From positions 1 to 64,000 of the forward strand of contig VOIU01000008.1 in NCBI GenBank assembly GCA_007896885.1: a stretch of DNA of 64,000 nucleotides, read 5' to 3'. Below, piece after piece: positions 54,306-63,923 of the stretch. This DNA comes from Bacteroidaceae bacterium HV4-6-C5C. GTDB taxonomy: Bacteria; Bacteroidota; Bacteroidia; Bacteroidales; Bacteroidaceae. How positions within the stretch are numbered: the first letter of the stretch is position 1; every line of letters starts with the position of its first letter. Under the pieces are notes generated by a model that saw only the letters and a program-made list of their open reading frames with translations, was not told the origin of the DNA and did no database searches. The position numbers were made by a program, and so were the translations under genes.

Positions 54306-54668
54306 TTAGCCAACTATTTTTTTTATTCTAACTTGCAGCTCTTTAGGATTGAAAGGTTTCAGTATGTAGTCAGCTGCACCTTCTTCCAACAAACGAATGC
54401 GTTCGGTGGTACTTTCTTCACTTGAAAGAATAATGACGGGAATTGACTTGAGCAATTCATTGGTTTTAAGATAACGTAGGAAATCATCTCCGGTCATATG
54501 TGGCATTCGGATGTCGCTTATTACTAAATCGGGATAATTTCCTGCTTGCAACCATTCGATGGCCTTCAACGGATCTTCTTGATAAACAAAGTCGAATTCT
54601 TCATGGAGATACACTGAAAGAACTTTTGCAATGGAAGGTTTGTCGTCAACTAATAATATTTGTTTCAT
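54306..54668 (-). CDS. single-domain response regulator
   Basis: A stand-alone receiver of 120 residues with all key residues: acidic pair in LLVDDK (8-9), phosphoacceptor Asp52 in VISDIRMP, Ser/Thr at LSSEE (82-83) and Lys104 in ILKPFNP. No output domain and no histidine kinase nearby. It lies 16 bases before the sugar transferase gene, whose own N-terminus looks like a dead receiver. A role in switching exopolysaccharide initiation by protein contact is likely but inferred. Confidence 0.9.
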   Translation of the reverse strand: MKQILLVDDKPSIAKVLSVYLHEEFDFVYQEDPLKAIEWLQAGNYPDLVISDIRMPHMTGDDFLRYLKTNELLKSIPVIILSSEESTTERIRLLEEGAADYILKPFNPKELQVRIKKIVG

Positions 54669-54720
54669 AGCTATTTATTGTATATAATTAATAGTCATTA
54701 TTTTGTTTATTTGTTCTTTT

Positions 54721-57039
54721 TCAACGGCAGACTTTATCAGCATTCGGATAAAGATACCAGTCTTGATTTACATTCCGATTTTTAGCCCAATTGATGAATA
54801 AGGGGTATGCCCCTGCAGCCGGAGTGGATGTGACGGATATATTTATATTCTCTTTTGGGTACCGGAAATTTGGAACACATACTGCCCATGTATTATTACC
54901 TGCCAAATCGAGATTTTCTTGTTGTACTGTTCCTGCAGCTGTGGCTCCATAGCCCCAAAACTCATATAGATGGACTTCCATTCGCTTTGCCATAGATTTG
55001 TAGCTGTAGCAAATAAAGAAATCGAGATTATCTTTTGAAAGGACAGGATCGGTTTTTGTCTGATCAGCTAATTCGAGCTTAAGTTGATAAGTATATGTCT
55101 TTTGATTATTTAAACTGTTCGTTTGTCCACTTTGGGTGTTGATTAATGTACCGTCGCTTACTCCGAAGACTTGGTGAGCGTTATTAAACAATGGTATAAC
55201 GATGTTATTATCTCCATCTTCCATGTGTGAAGACGTGTTGTAATTGAAGAACTTTGGTCTATTTGTGCGTGGACTGGTGAGTGTTGTTTCAAACTGCGTA
55301 GCATCACCACCCGAAGTAATTGATTTAATGGCAGATTTGCTAATCCCGACTATTCTCAGTCCGGCACCTAAAGTCTTGGTGGCACCTGCTGCTGTTAGTG
55401 TTACATTTAATATTATATTCTGGATTGCATTTGTTTTTTTATTTCGTATGTAATCGGTAGTGACGTCCAATACGATGTCATTGAAATCATAATCTCCTAC
55501 CAATGGAAAGTTATCTTCGAATACGTAAGTATAGGGTATAGGATTTGTTGTGCTTCCACCACCCGAATTGTTGGGAGTATTACCGCTGCCGGTGCAGTCG
55601 CCGGCTGGTATTGTGATAGGAGATTCGCCCCATTGTGCCAAAATCCCATCGGAGTTTTTCAGGTATTTAAGGAAAGTATCTTTCTCCCAGCTATTATCGA
55701 TTTGCACTTGTTTTACTTCATAATAGATATTTCCACCTTTATATTGAAAACCGTTTAAACTGGTGAGCTTATTTATTTTTACCAATGAATTCCCATTTGT
55801 AGGTCCTGTAAATGAAGTACCATAAGAGAAAGAGGCTTCATTTTGGATATATAATAAAGAATTATTGCCCATGATTATACTTTTGCCGGAATTACCACTG
55901 GAACCATAGTTTGCTACGCTGGCCGTGCAATTATCGCCCATGGTTAAATCACCGTTCAATGTTCCGGTTACTTCTAAGTAACAACCGTTTTCTATTTTAC
56001 TATTAACATAAGTGTCTCCTATGGTTGCATGTCCCATATTTATGAGTTTTCCTCCTACATTAGTGATATTAAGATAATTAATATCGCATGTAGATGAACT
56101 GTTATATATTACTCCGGTACCATTTACTTGAAGTTCTTTTATTGATAGCTCTCCGGCATTGAAATTCGTTTTTCCTCCTGAATAGTTGCTGATGGTAATT
56201 GTTGCATTTGCTCCACTAATACTTGCTCCATTATATGTGATGAAGCGGGTAGTACCGACTAGTGATAAAGTAGAATTAGTCGGAAGTATTATTTTCCCTG
56301 TCCCCATGACAATTAAATCAACGCCATTTTGTATGGATGAGGAATTATTTGGGGCCCATGTTCCTTCAATAATAACAGTTCCTACTGTTCCGTATATTCC
56401 ATATGTGGTGATATTACCAGTGTAGGTTGTTCCTGCTGGAATTTTATATACATTACCCGAATAAAGCACGGTACTACTTTGTAAAGTGGCTGCTGTTTGA
56501 GCTAATATCTTGCTATCGGCTTCACTGCGGTCGGGTGTTTGTGCTGAGACATTTCCCGAACGAGTTGTTGCGGAATTACGCACAGAACGTGATTGTGGAG
56601 GTATGCCGAATGTTGCTGTCAGCGTATTATTGTTTATTGATACGAGTTTTACTATACTACGGTTTTGTGGATCTATGCGACAAACATATAAATCGGTTAA
56701 TGCTTTAGGGCTGTCTATCGTAGAAGTAAATGAGACTTTGTCACTAGCAGTGCCTTCGGACAGTAGTTGGGCTGATGTATTATCTTCAATGGGGTTGCCA
56801 TTGTATATCCGAATGGTATAATCCACTCCGGTATCTTCATATACCGAAACGTTTACGTTGATTTTTGATGTCATTTTCCAATCCATATCCGGGTCAATGT
56901 CCTTCACTGGAAATCGATCTTGGTAGGTCGCTTTTACCTTTTCTGGATTGAATACATCTTTCTCACAACCGCTAAAAAAGATCATTGTAGCAATAAGTGC
57001 TGTCTGCACTATTCGGATCAATTTATGATTACTTCCCAT
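54721..57039 (-). CDS. LruC-domain lipoprotein
   Basis: Surface or periplasmic lipoprotein. The signal peptide ends in a lipobox FFSGC (Cys24 from the ATG at 57039; an in-frame TTG lies at 57069). An Ig-like N-terminal domain is followed by a long Asn/Ser/Gly-rich stretch (about 180-480) suggestive of a beta-helix. The C-terminal LruC domain (about 500-772) has YTYVFEDNFPLVGDYDFNDIV, the family's acidic motif. It heads the exopolysaccharide operon, 52 bases before the response regulator gene. Confidence 0.86.
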   Translation of the reverse strand: MGSNHKLIRIVQTALIATMIFFSGCEKDVFNPEKVKATYQDRFPVKDIDPDMDWKMTSKINVNVSVYEDTGVDYTIRIYNGNPIEDNTSAQLLSEGTASDKVSFTSTIDSPKALTDLYVCRIDPQNRSIVKLVSINNNTLTATFGIPPQSRSVRNSATTRSGNVSAQTPDRSEADSKILAQTAATLQSSTVLYSGNVYKIPAGTTYTGNITTYGIYGTVGTVIIEGTWAPNNSSSIQNGVDLIVMGTGKIILPTNSTLSLVGTTRFITYNGASISGANATITISNYSGGKTNFNAGELSIKELQVNGTGVIYNSSSTCDINYLNITNVGGKLINMGHATIGDTYVNSKIENGCYLEVTGTLNGDLTMGDNCTASVANYGSSGNSGKSIIMGNNSLLYIQNEASFSYGTSFTGPTNGNSLVKINKLTSLNGFQYKGGNIYYEVKQVQIDNSWEKDTFLKYLKNSDGILAQWGESPITIPAGDCTGSGNTPNNSGGGSTTNPIPYTYVFEDNFPLVGDYDFNDIVLDVTTDYIRNKKTNAIQNIILNVTLTAAGATKTLGAGLRIVGISKSAIKSITSGGDATQFETTLTSPRTNRPKFFNYNTSSHMEDGDNNIVIPLFNNAHQVFGVSDGTLINTQSGQTNSLNNQKTYTYQLKLELADQTKTDPVLSKDNLDFFICYSYKSMAKRMEVHLYEFWGYGATAAGTVQQENLDLAGNNTWAVCVPNFRYPKENINISVTSTPAAGAYPLFINWAKNRNVNQDWYLYPNADKVCR

Positions 57040-57066
57040 GATCTTATCATTTTTGCCTGTAACTAA

Positions 57067-57074
57067 CAAATATA
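57067..57074 (-). promoter_or_regulatory. -7 promoter element of the exopolysaccharide operon
   Basis: The minus strand reads TATATTTG (exact TAnnTTTG), 28 bases before the LruC ATG at 57039. No -33 TTTG is seen. Confidence 0.5.
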
Positions 57075-57184
57075 TTGATATTCGGTTGATAAATAGCGAT
57101 GCTAACTTTTAAAAAGAAAATGTGTTAATGATATTTAACTATTGATCGATTTGCTTTCCTTGTTGTATCTTGATAGGGATTTAA

Positions 57185-57217
57185 AAGAGCCGATGAAACA
57201 AATATTCATCGGCTCTT
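57185..57217 (-). terminator. terminator of the second LruC gene
   Basis: A 13-bp perfect stem AAGAGCCGATGAA/TTCATCGGCTCTT with a 7-base loop is followed on the minus strand by TTAAA. It separates the two LruC genes into two transcripts. Confidence 0.8.
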
Positions 57218-57241
57218 CCTTAATTTATAATGTCGTAAAAT

Positions 57242-59638
57242 TTAGTATACTTTACCGTTGTTTGTATTAAACCAGTTACCATTATTCTTTCCTCCACTGG
57301 TTACCCATGGCTTAAATTCTGTGTACACATCAGAGACTCTATTGTATTCTAATGGCCAACTGAAATCTGTAGGAATAACAATACCCCATGCTAAATTTTC
57401 AGTACTGAGATAATATTTGCCCGATGTTACGGAAGAATTATCATTTCCTTGCCCGAATAATGAGGCGTTACCTAAGTCGGTAGGGGGATAGCCGGCAACG
57501 TGAATTTCTATACGTTTACCCTTTGTGTCGGCAACTTTGGATATAATAAATAAATCAAAGTTGTTGATGTTGAATGCTGAAGCTGATATTGCCGAACTGA
57601 ATTCAATTGTCACAGTGTAGTTTTTAACCGGATTACTGGAACCGTCTTTTACTGTGTTGATGAATGGTTTTGAATCTGTATAGCCAAATTGCCTGTGCGC
57701 ATCATCAAAAATAATGAAGGCCGGTCCTTTTGAATCATTTTCCAAACTCACACTATTTCCGTTGATTTTTACTGCACTTGGGGTTGTTGCCAAATTCATT
57801 AGACGAATACCTAGTCCCAATTGCTTGCTTGCTCCAACAGCTTCAAGCGTCAGATTGAATGATACGGTCTTGCCATTACTTGATATTGATTTATTATCAA
57901 GGGAAACGACCAAATCGTTAAGATCAAAGTCTCCATATGCCGGCCAATTATCTTCAAAGGCATAGGTATACTTCGTTGCATCGTTTATTGCAGGTATTGT
58001 CGGATTGTATGGTGCTACTCCTGGATTACTAGAATAATAGTATCCGCTACATGTTGCTATTGTATACTTTGAGTCATTAAAGTTTTCAATGCTAACTACT
58101 CCGTCTTCTGTTACCCATCTGCCACTGTTCGTATATTGAATCGCAGGCGTAGCTACAACCAAATTTCCACTTAGAGTTGTGTGATTTCCAGCTGTCATCT
58201 TTATGTTGTCAACTTGAATGCCAGATATATTATTTCCCTCTCCAATGATTGTATTCGGGCTATTTGATATTTCAAGATTGGTTGCTTTAATCATAGAACC
58301 ATTCTTCAGAGTGTAAGAAGAAGGGTTATTTGCCATTTTTATGAGCGGTACAGGTTTCCAAGAATCTGCATTTGCTTCTGCGGTAACAACATCTGGTCCT
58401 TCTCCAGTAATAGAGCCTTTATCTAATATCACGTTTTTATATTCAAATGTTTTTTTTGCAATTAGGGTGCAGTTATTGTATAATATTCCAACGCTAGCAT
58501 CTACATAATCATTTACTTCTATTGTGCCGTTATTTACAACATAGGCTCCTCCTAAGAATGTATTTGTTTTTATTGTTGCACCTGAATAGTTTGCTATGAG
58601 GCAATTGACGCTATTGTTGGGTGAAATTATACCGGAAGCTTCATTGGTCACTTCTATAGTTCCATGATTGTATACTTGGCAAGAGCTCAAGTTTAATTTA
58701 TTGTCAATTTCAAACGATGCACCTTTTGCATTATAGAACTCTGCACTTGATTGAATGGTAGAGGTGTTTGCGTGGATGAAGCCAAAATTTCTTATCTTAT
58801 CATTAGAATTAATAGTAAAATCTGCTAGCTGAACACTACCATTACTTTGTACTGTTAATGATGAGCCAGTATTAAGATTAAAGGATGCGTTATTTTCTGA
58901 AATAATTTTCCCCCCATTAAGTACTATTATATTGGCTTGTCCGATAGAAACATTACTTGAAAATTTCCACGTTCCTTGTATGTAGATAGTCACATTGCTA
59001 TACCAGGCATTGAGTTCTCCACTATATGTGTTTGAAATAATATATGTTCCAGCAGGAAAGCCTGAGGTTGTAATAGGGGTTGCAGAAGATGTATTAGGTG
59101 TTTCCTCTGTATATGCGGGATCGGTGATTCCTTCCCATCCAGAGTTTCCGGTATCTCCAATTGCACGTGTTGCATGTGCTTTTGTTGCTGTTGCATCGTA
59201 ATAAAGTTTACATTCCAATGTTCCCCCGTTTTCAGGCACAGCAAACTCATATATTTCCTTTCTTCCTTTTGGATCGGTTTGACGAATGAAGAGGCGTTCA
59301 ATTGTTTTAGGTATTGCTATTTCAGCAGAATAATTTGTTTTGGCCGTACCTGCCGCAATAGGAGTCGCAGAGGGATTGCTCAACGGATTGCTTGTAAATA
59401 CTTCGATAAGGTAGTTGTACTGTCCGGCAAATTCATCTTTTACACTAATGTTAAGCTTCACAGTATTAATCATAGACCAATTAAAATCATTGGGAGCGGA
59501 AAAATTTTCTCCTAATGGATTTTTAGTAGGTTCAGTTTGGACTTTATTCGGATCGTATACATCATCATTGGAACATCCGTTGAAGACCATGGCACCCGTA
59601 AGGGTGACCATCACTAATAGGCCATTAATTTTTTTCAT
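57242..59638 (-). CDS. LruC-domain lipoprotein
   Basis: Paralog of the previous gene: lipobox (FNGCSNDD) near Cys22, an N-terminal domain, a long repetitive Asn/Gly/Ser/Thr-rich middle (about 190-490), and a LruC domain (from YTYAFEDNWPAYGDFDLNDLVV). The ATG at 59638 is preferred over a longer frame. About 798 residues. It has its own promoter and terminator, so it is transcribed apart from the operon. Adhesin or matrix roles are conceivable but not shown by sequence. Confidence 0.86.
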   Translation of the reverse strand: MKKINGLLVMVTLTGAMVFNGCSNDDVYDPNKVQTEPTKNPLGENFSAPNDFNWSMINTVKLNISVKDEFAGQYNYLIEVFTSNPLSNPSATPIAAGTAKTNYSAEIAIPKTIERLFIRQTDPKGRKEIYEFAVPENGGTLECKLYYDATATKAHATRAIGDTGNSGWEGITDPAYTEETPNTSSATPITTSGFPAGTYIISNTYSGELNAWYSNVTIYIQGTWKFSSNVSIGQANIIVLNGGKIISENNASFNLNTGSSLTVQSNGSVQLADFTINSNDKIRNFGFIHANTSTIQSSAEFYNAKGASFEIDNKLNLSSCQVYNHGTIEVTNEASGIISPNNSVNCLIANYSGATIKTNTFLGGAYVVNNGTIEVNDYVDASVGILYNNCTLIAKKTFEYKNVILDKGSITGEGPDVVTAEANADSWKPVPLIKMANNPSSYTLKNGSMIKATNLEISNSPNTIIGEGNNISGIQVDNIKMTAGNHTTLSGNLVVATPAIQYTNSGRWVTEDGVVSIENFNDSKYTIATCSGYYYSSNPGVAPYNPTIPAINDATKYTYAFEDNWPAYGDFDLNDLVVSLDNKSISSNGKTVSFNLTLEAVGASKQLGLGIRLMNLATTPSAVKINGNSVSLENDSKGPAFIIFDDAHRQFGYTDSKPFINTVKDGSSNPVKNYTVTIEFSSAISASAFNINNFDLFIISKVADTKGKRIEIHVAGYPPTDLGNASLFGQGNDNSSVTSGKYYLSTENLAWGIVIPTDFSWPLEYNRVSDVYTEFKPWVTSGGKNNGNWFNTNNGKVY

Positions 59639-59679
59639 ATTCAGCATTTCTGTTCGTTTACTTGCTTGATTTTATACGC

Positions 59680-59736
59680 AACTTGTATATAATCACCGCA
59701 AAGATATTTATATTTTCTGATATGAAACTTGTATAT
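59680..59736 (-). promoter_or_regulatory. LruC promoter flanked by AACTTGTATAT repeats
   Basis: The minus strand has an exact -7 TATCTTTG (plus CAAAGATA, 59699-59706) and a TTTC at the -33 place. The word AACTTGTATAT lies on the plus strand at 59680-59690 and at 59726-59736, 46 bases apart, on either side of the promoter core. Confidence 0.6.
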
Positions 59737-59874
59737 GATGACTTTTGTTCAAATAAAAAGCATTTTTTATTGAAAATAATTCATTATATACTGAAAATTA
59801 TAAGCTACTGATTCATAGTGAATAGAAGGAATGATATGTGGTAACTAGATAAACTTGCTTTATCTGTCCGTGTA

Positions 59875-60924
59875 TTATTCGCTTTTTGTTATTTCTCCGG
59901 CTATGTTGGAACTCATCCGGTTATGGATCTCCTTTTGGCTTAACCCGTGCCCTAAAAGGAACATGAGTTTAGTGACAGCACATTCCGGAGTGCTGTCATA
60001 TCCGCTGATTACGCCCGCCTGAAGTAATTTTAATCCTGTCTCATAACGGCTCATTTCTACCACACCGAATTGGCATTGTGTGATGTTGACTACGATAATG
60101 CCACGACTTGTTGCTTCTCTTATTTGATTGATGAACCAGTCTTTTTGTGGGGCATTGCCCGACCCGAAAGTTTTTAATACCACGGCTTTGAGTCCCGGGA
60201 CATGTAATACGGAATGGATAATGCTTTCTTGTATCCCGGGAAAAAGAGTCAGCATGACCACATTCGTGTCGAAGAGATAATGTGGTTTCAAGGGTCTGTC
60301 GGGATCCGGTTTACGGATGACGTGCTCATTGTACCTGATGTGGATACCTGCATGAGCCAGGGAAGGACAATTGTATGAGCGAAAGGCATTGAAATTTTCG
60401 GCGTTGATCTTTGTCGTTCGGTTGCCTCGTAATAGTTCGTTCTCAAAAAAGATGCAGACTTCGGGAACGATTGGAGTACCGTCGGTGTTTTTTGCTGCTG
60501 CAATTTCTATAGAAGTAATCAGGTTTTCTTTTCCATCAGTCCTTAGCGTGCCTATAGGAAGCTGAGAGCCGGTCAGAATAACGGGCTTGCCCAGGTTTTC
60601 GAGCATGAAGCTGAGTGCAGAAGCGGTATAAGCCATAGTGTCGGTACCATGCAGGATGACAAAACCGTCGAAATAATCATAGTTATAGTTGATGATCTTT
60701 ACGATCTTAGCCCAAAAAGCAGGTTCCATATCCGAAGAATCGATGGGGGGATCGAACTGATAGGATGAAATGCGGTAATTGAAGCGTTTTAATTCGGGAA
60801 CGTGCCTGAGAAGGTGATCGAAATTAAAGTTTTCGAGCGCACCTGTTTCCGGATTCTCAATCATACCAATGGTACCACCGGTATAAATCAATAGTACGGA
60901 AGGGTAATTGATCTTCATGTACAT
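59875..60924 (-). CDS. ansA: L-asparaginase, type I (cytosolic)
   Basis: Hydrolyses L-asparagine to aspartate and ammonia. The N-terminal TGGTIGM carries the nucleophile Thr, and VILHGTDTMAYTASALSFML near residue 88 the second catalytic Thr-Asp pair. No signal peptide, so the type I cytosolic form. Start codons ATG at 60924 or 60918 fit; the longer frame begins with TTG. About 349 residues, close to E. coli AnsA. Confidence 0.92.
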   Translation of the reverse strand: MYMKINYPSVLLIYTGGTIGMIENPETGALENFNFDHLLRHVPELKRFNYRISSYQFDPPIDSSDMEPAFWAKIVKIINYNYDYFDGFVILHGTDTMAYTASALSFMLENLGKPVILTGSQLPIGTLRTDGKENLITSIEIAAAKNTDGTPIVPEVCIFFENELLRGNRTTKINAENFNAFRSYNCPSLAHAGIHIRYNEHVIRKPDPDRPLKPHYLFDTNVVMLTLFPGIQESIIHSVLHVPGLKAVVLKTFGSGNAPQKDWFINQIREATSRGIIVVNITQCQFGVVEMSRYETGLKLLQAGVISGYDSTPECAVTKLMFLLGHGLSQKEIHNRMSSNIAGEITKSE

Positions 60925-60948
60925 ATCCAAATCGTTTTGTTTCGGATG

Positions 60949-60956
60949 CAAAGTTA
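60949..60956 (-). promoter_or_regulatory. -7 promoter element of ansA
   Basis: The minus strand reads TAACTTTG (exact TAnnTTTG), about 25 bases before the ATG. Farther upstream, 60957-61170 shows nothing clear. Confidence 0.5.
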
Positions 60957-61172
60957 CAAAAATCTTTTATTGTATCTTAAATATCTTAGCCTGTTTGCTA
61001 TTTATCTTCTTTCTCCGGTCGGAAGGAAGTCATTGTGGTGAGATGAATGATGATAACTGTTTCATCATAGGGGTAAGTACAATATCTTCGAAGTCATTGT
61101 GTCGAGAAGAATTGTGATGTATATTGTTTACCGGATTTATCGGGAAGTTGTGAGCCTTATTGCTGCTGCTTT

Positions 61173-61238
61173 ATACACGACTCCCGCAGATTTAATGGCA
61201 TACCATGCAATGCGTGTATGCACCAAACCTGCGGGAGT
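61173..61238 (-). terminator. structured terminator-like element after trpA
   Basis: A 10-bp perfect stem ACTCCCGCAG/CTGCGGGAGT (61180-61189 with 61229-61238) holds an inner stem GCATAC/GTATGC. A third pair, ATACACG (61173-61179) with CGTGTAT (61213-61219), crosses them and could form a pseudoknot. It begins 18 bases after the trpA stop. There is no long T-run. Confidence 0.6.
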
Positions 61239-61255
61239 AAGTAAACTAAAGCTAT

Positions 61256-62035
61256 TTATTTTTTCAAATCTTCTTTAAGTAGTGTAATGGCTTTTTCTGC
61301 ATCACCTTGCGCTTCATTCAGCAAAGTGACGAACTTACTGCCTATAATGGCTCCCGAAGCATTGGCGCATGCCGCCTCGAAAGTGGCGCGATTGCTGATG
61401 CCGAATCCTACCATACGGGGATTGCGCAATCCAAGTCCGGCAATCTTTTGAAAATATGCGCGCTTTTGTCCGTCAAAATCACTTTGCGCACCTGTCGTAG
61501 CAGCACTCGAAACCATATAGATAAAGCCGTCGGTATGCGCATCAATCTCACGCACTCGTTCTTTGGAGGTTTCGGGGGTGATCAACATGATTACACGGAT
61601 ATCATACCGGGCGGCAATGGCTTTATAGCTTTCTTCATAATCTTTAAATGGAAGATCGGGAATGATGACACCGTCTATGCCGCATTCATTGCACGACTGA
61701 CAAAACTCTTCGAAGCCATATTGCATGATGGGGTTGAGGTATCCCATAAGAATGAGAGGTATATGAACTTCTTTACGGATGTCGCGCAACTGACTGAACA
61801 GGAGGTGGAGTGACATACCGTTGTGAAGAGCTTGGGTAGCTGCATTCTGAATGACAAGGCCATCTGCCATAGGGTCACTGAATGGAATGCCGATTTCAAT
61901 CATATTAACCCCGTTACGTTCTAGCGTGCGGATAACGTCGGCTGTACCCTCTAACGTGGGGCATCCGGCACAGAAGTAGATAGAAAGCAAGTTTTTAGGA
62001 TCACTTGCAAAAAGATCATTTATTCTATTAGTCAT
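61256..62035 (-). CDS. trpA: tryptophan synthase alpha chain
   Basis: Splits indole-3-glycerol phosphate into indole and glyceraldehyde-3-phosphate. TIM barrel of 259 residues: MIEIGIPFSDPMADG (catalytic Glu), GVIIPDLPFKDY (catalytic Asp) and the phosphate loop VGFGIS. trpB, its normal partner, is not adjacent and lies outside the window. About 145 bases separate it from trpF, without a clear terminator. Confidence 0.95.
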   Translation of the reverse strand: MTNRINDLFASDPKNLLSIYFCAGCPTLEGTADVIRTLERNGVNMIEIGIPFSDPMADGLVIQNAATQALHNGMSLHLLFSQLRDIRKEVHIPLILMGYLNPIMQYGFEEFCQSCNECGIDGVIIPDLPFKDYEESYKAIAARYDIRVIMLITPETSKERVREIDAHTDGFIYMVSSAATTGAQSDFDGQKRAYFQKIAGLGLRNPRMVGFGISNRATFEAACANASGAIIGSKFVTLLNEAQGDAEKAITLLKEDLKK

Positions 62036-62180
62036 TTTATTTTTTGAAATTAATAGTTGTTGGTGTTACTCATGCACGATAGAATATACTTCCGGGCAGC
62101 CTTTTCTTTTGATGTGTTTATCCTTTAAAGCCAATATACCTTTTGCAGAAAAGCCTTTACTTTCTTTTTCTGTAATGATA

Positions 62181-62795
62181 TTATCCTTTTAAGTCTTTAA
62201 TAAACCGTTCAATTCTCTCCACGTCTTTAATGCCGGGGGAAGATTCGAATCGACTGTTTATGTCGGTACCTATCATGCGAGAGTGATGATAATCGTGTAA
62301 TGCGCGGGCACTATAAGAGTTTATACCTCCACTCAGCAGAAATGGTGTATTGCCATTATAGCGATAGAGGATGTTCCAGTCGAATTGCTTTCCGGAACCT
62401 CCATAATTTGTGCTCCGGGTATCAAATAAATAATAGTCACAAATACCCTGATAGTCCGAAACGATGAGTAAGTCTTTGGGATAGAGAATAGAAAATGCTT
62501 TGATGATGCGAAGGCCTGAGTTTTTCAGTGTACGGCAGTACTCGGGAGATTCGTTTCCGTGCAGTTGGACATAATCCAATCCGAAGCGATCGACATACAT
62601 GTGGATATTCTCTTTTGTCTCGTTGACAAATACACCGACCCGTTTTGCTTTAACCGGTAAGTATTCGGGCATCTGACATATACAACGCGGGGACTTGGGA
62701 TAAAAGATGAATCCGATCATATCCACGCCCAGTTCTTCGACAGCACGGATGTTTTCTGCATCCGTCATTCCACATACTTTGATAATTGTATTCAT
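62181..62795 (-). CDS. trpF: phosphoribosylanthranilate isomerase
   Basis: Amadori rearrangement step of tryptophan synthesis. TIM barrel of 204 residues with IIKVCGMTDAENI (catalytic Cys near residue 8), VGVFVNET, YVQLHGNES and LSGGINS. Monofunctional, separate from trpC as is normal in Bacteroides. It lies between trpC and trpA on the same strand. Confidence 0.95.
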   Translation of the reverse strand: MNTIIKVCGMTDAENIRAVEELGVDMIGFIFYPKSPRCICQMPEYLPVKAKRVGVFVNETKENIHMYVDRFGLDYVQLHGNESPEYCRTLKNSGLRIIKAFSILYPKDLLIVSDYQGICDYYLFDTRSTNYGGSGKQFDWNILYRYNGNTPFLLSGGINSYSARALHDYHHSRMIGTDINSRFESSPGIKDVERIERFIKDLKG

Positions 62796-62981
62796 ATTGA
62801 ATCTGTTTGTATTGTAGTTTTATGTTCAAAAGAGTGTGAATGTAATGGCATCTTATTGCACTTTTGCAATTTATTAAGGTTAATCGCAAAAATACATATT
62901 TTTATCTATTTATCACTTTTTACGGGTTTAATATGAGTGTTCTGAAAGATTAATAATGGGTTTTTCTAATAAATATTCAGT

Positions 62982-63923
62982 TTACTTTAGTTTTTTGATG
63001 AAATCACGAAGTGTTGCTTCCGGTTGTTCGGTGTGCATGAATGTTTCGCCAATGAGAAAACCCCTAAACCCTGCCGAACGCAATTTTAGTAAGGTATCCG
63101 GATTGGATAAGCCGCTCTCGGATACTAATAATGGAGTTTCACTGGTTGTTGATCCTGCATATATTCCGTCGACTGTTTGCTTCAATCCTTCGGCGATACG
63201 AAATGAATTCTCTATATCGGTGACGAATGTTCCGAGGTTACGATTGTTCACTCCAACCATGTCCGTATTTTTATCAATATACGATAATTCATGGGGGCTA
63301 TGCACTTCGAGCAGGACTTCGAGTTCGAGCGCATGGGCTTTTTCGGTAAGGTCATGGCATTGATCGGGAGATAGACATGCTGCAATGAGTAATATTGCAT
63401 CGGCTTCTACAATACAGGCTTGAAGCAGTTGGTATTCGTCAATGATAAAGTCTTTACGTAAAATGGGGATGTCAACCAGCGGGCGTGCAACGCGTATATC
63501 ACGCAATGAACCTCCGAAAAAGGTTTCGTCTGTCAGTATGGACAGTACGGAGGCACCTGCCGCCTGATACCCTGGTATGATAATCTCGGGGCTGGCAGAT
63601 TCTTTGATCCAACCTTTTGAGGGTGATTTGCGCTTAAATTCGGCTATGATACCTGTGGAAGATTGCGCAAGCGCTTGTTTCATACTCCGTTTTTTTGTGG
63701 GTATGACAGAATCGGTTAAGTTTGCAGGGGGGACGACTTCCCGGGGCATATTCTGATTATTGCCCGGGATGTTCACAGCAGAGTCTCCTGTGGATGGTTT
63801 CTCTGCACGATGAGCCAGGATGGTTTCGACTTGTTCGCGAAGATGTTCTATTGAGACAGCTTGCTTCTGGAGTAAGATCTCCTGCCGTTTGTTTTCGATA
63901 ATATCAGTAAGAATATCTTTCAT
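62982..63923 (-). CDS. trpC: indole-3-glycerol-phosphate synthase with N-terminal insertion
   Basis: Ring closure to indole-3-glycerol phosphate. A TIM barrel with IIAEFKRKSPSKGWI (catalytic Glu/Lys near 93-102), ILRKDFIIDEYQL, VNNRNLGTF and LVSESGL. Its 313 residues exceed the usual 260 or so because of an extra segment of about 40 residues (roughly 38-78, with NNQNMPREVV) between the N-terminal helix and the barrel. The insert is in frame and rich in Pro/Asn. The right-hand neighbour, probably trpD, is not in the window. Confidence 0.93.
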   Translation of the reverse strand: MKDILTDIIENKRQEILLQKQAVSIEHLREQVETILAHRAEKPSTGDSAVNIPGNNQNMPREVVPPANLTDSVIPTKKRSMKQALAQSSTGIIAEFKRKSPSKGWIKESASPEIIIPGYQAAGASVLSILTDETFFGGSLRDIRVARPLVDIPILRKDFIIDEYQLLQACIVEADAILLIAACLSPDQCHDLTEKAHALELEVLLEVHSPHELSYIDKNTDMVGVNNRNLGTFVTDIENSFRIAEGLKQTVDGIYAGSTTSETPLLVSESGLSNPDTLLKLRSAGFRGFLIGETFMHTEQPEATLRDFIKKLK

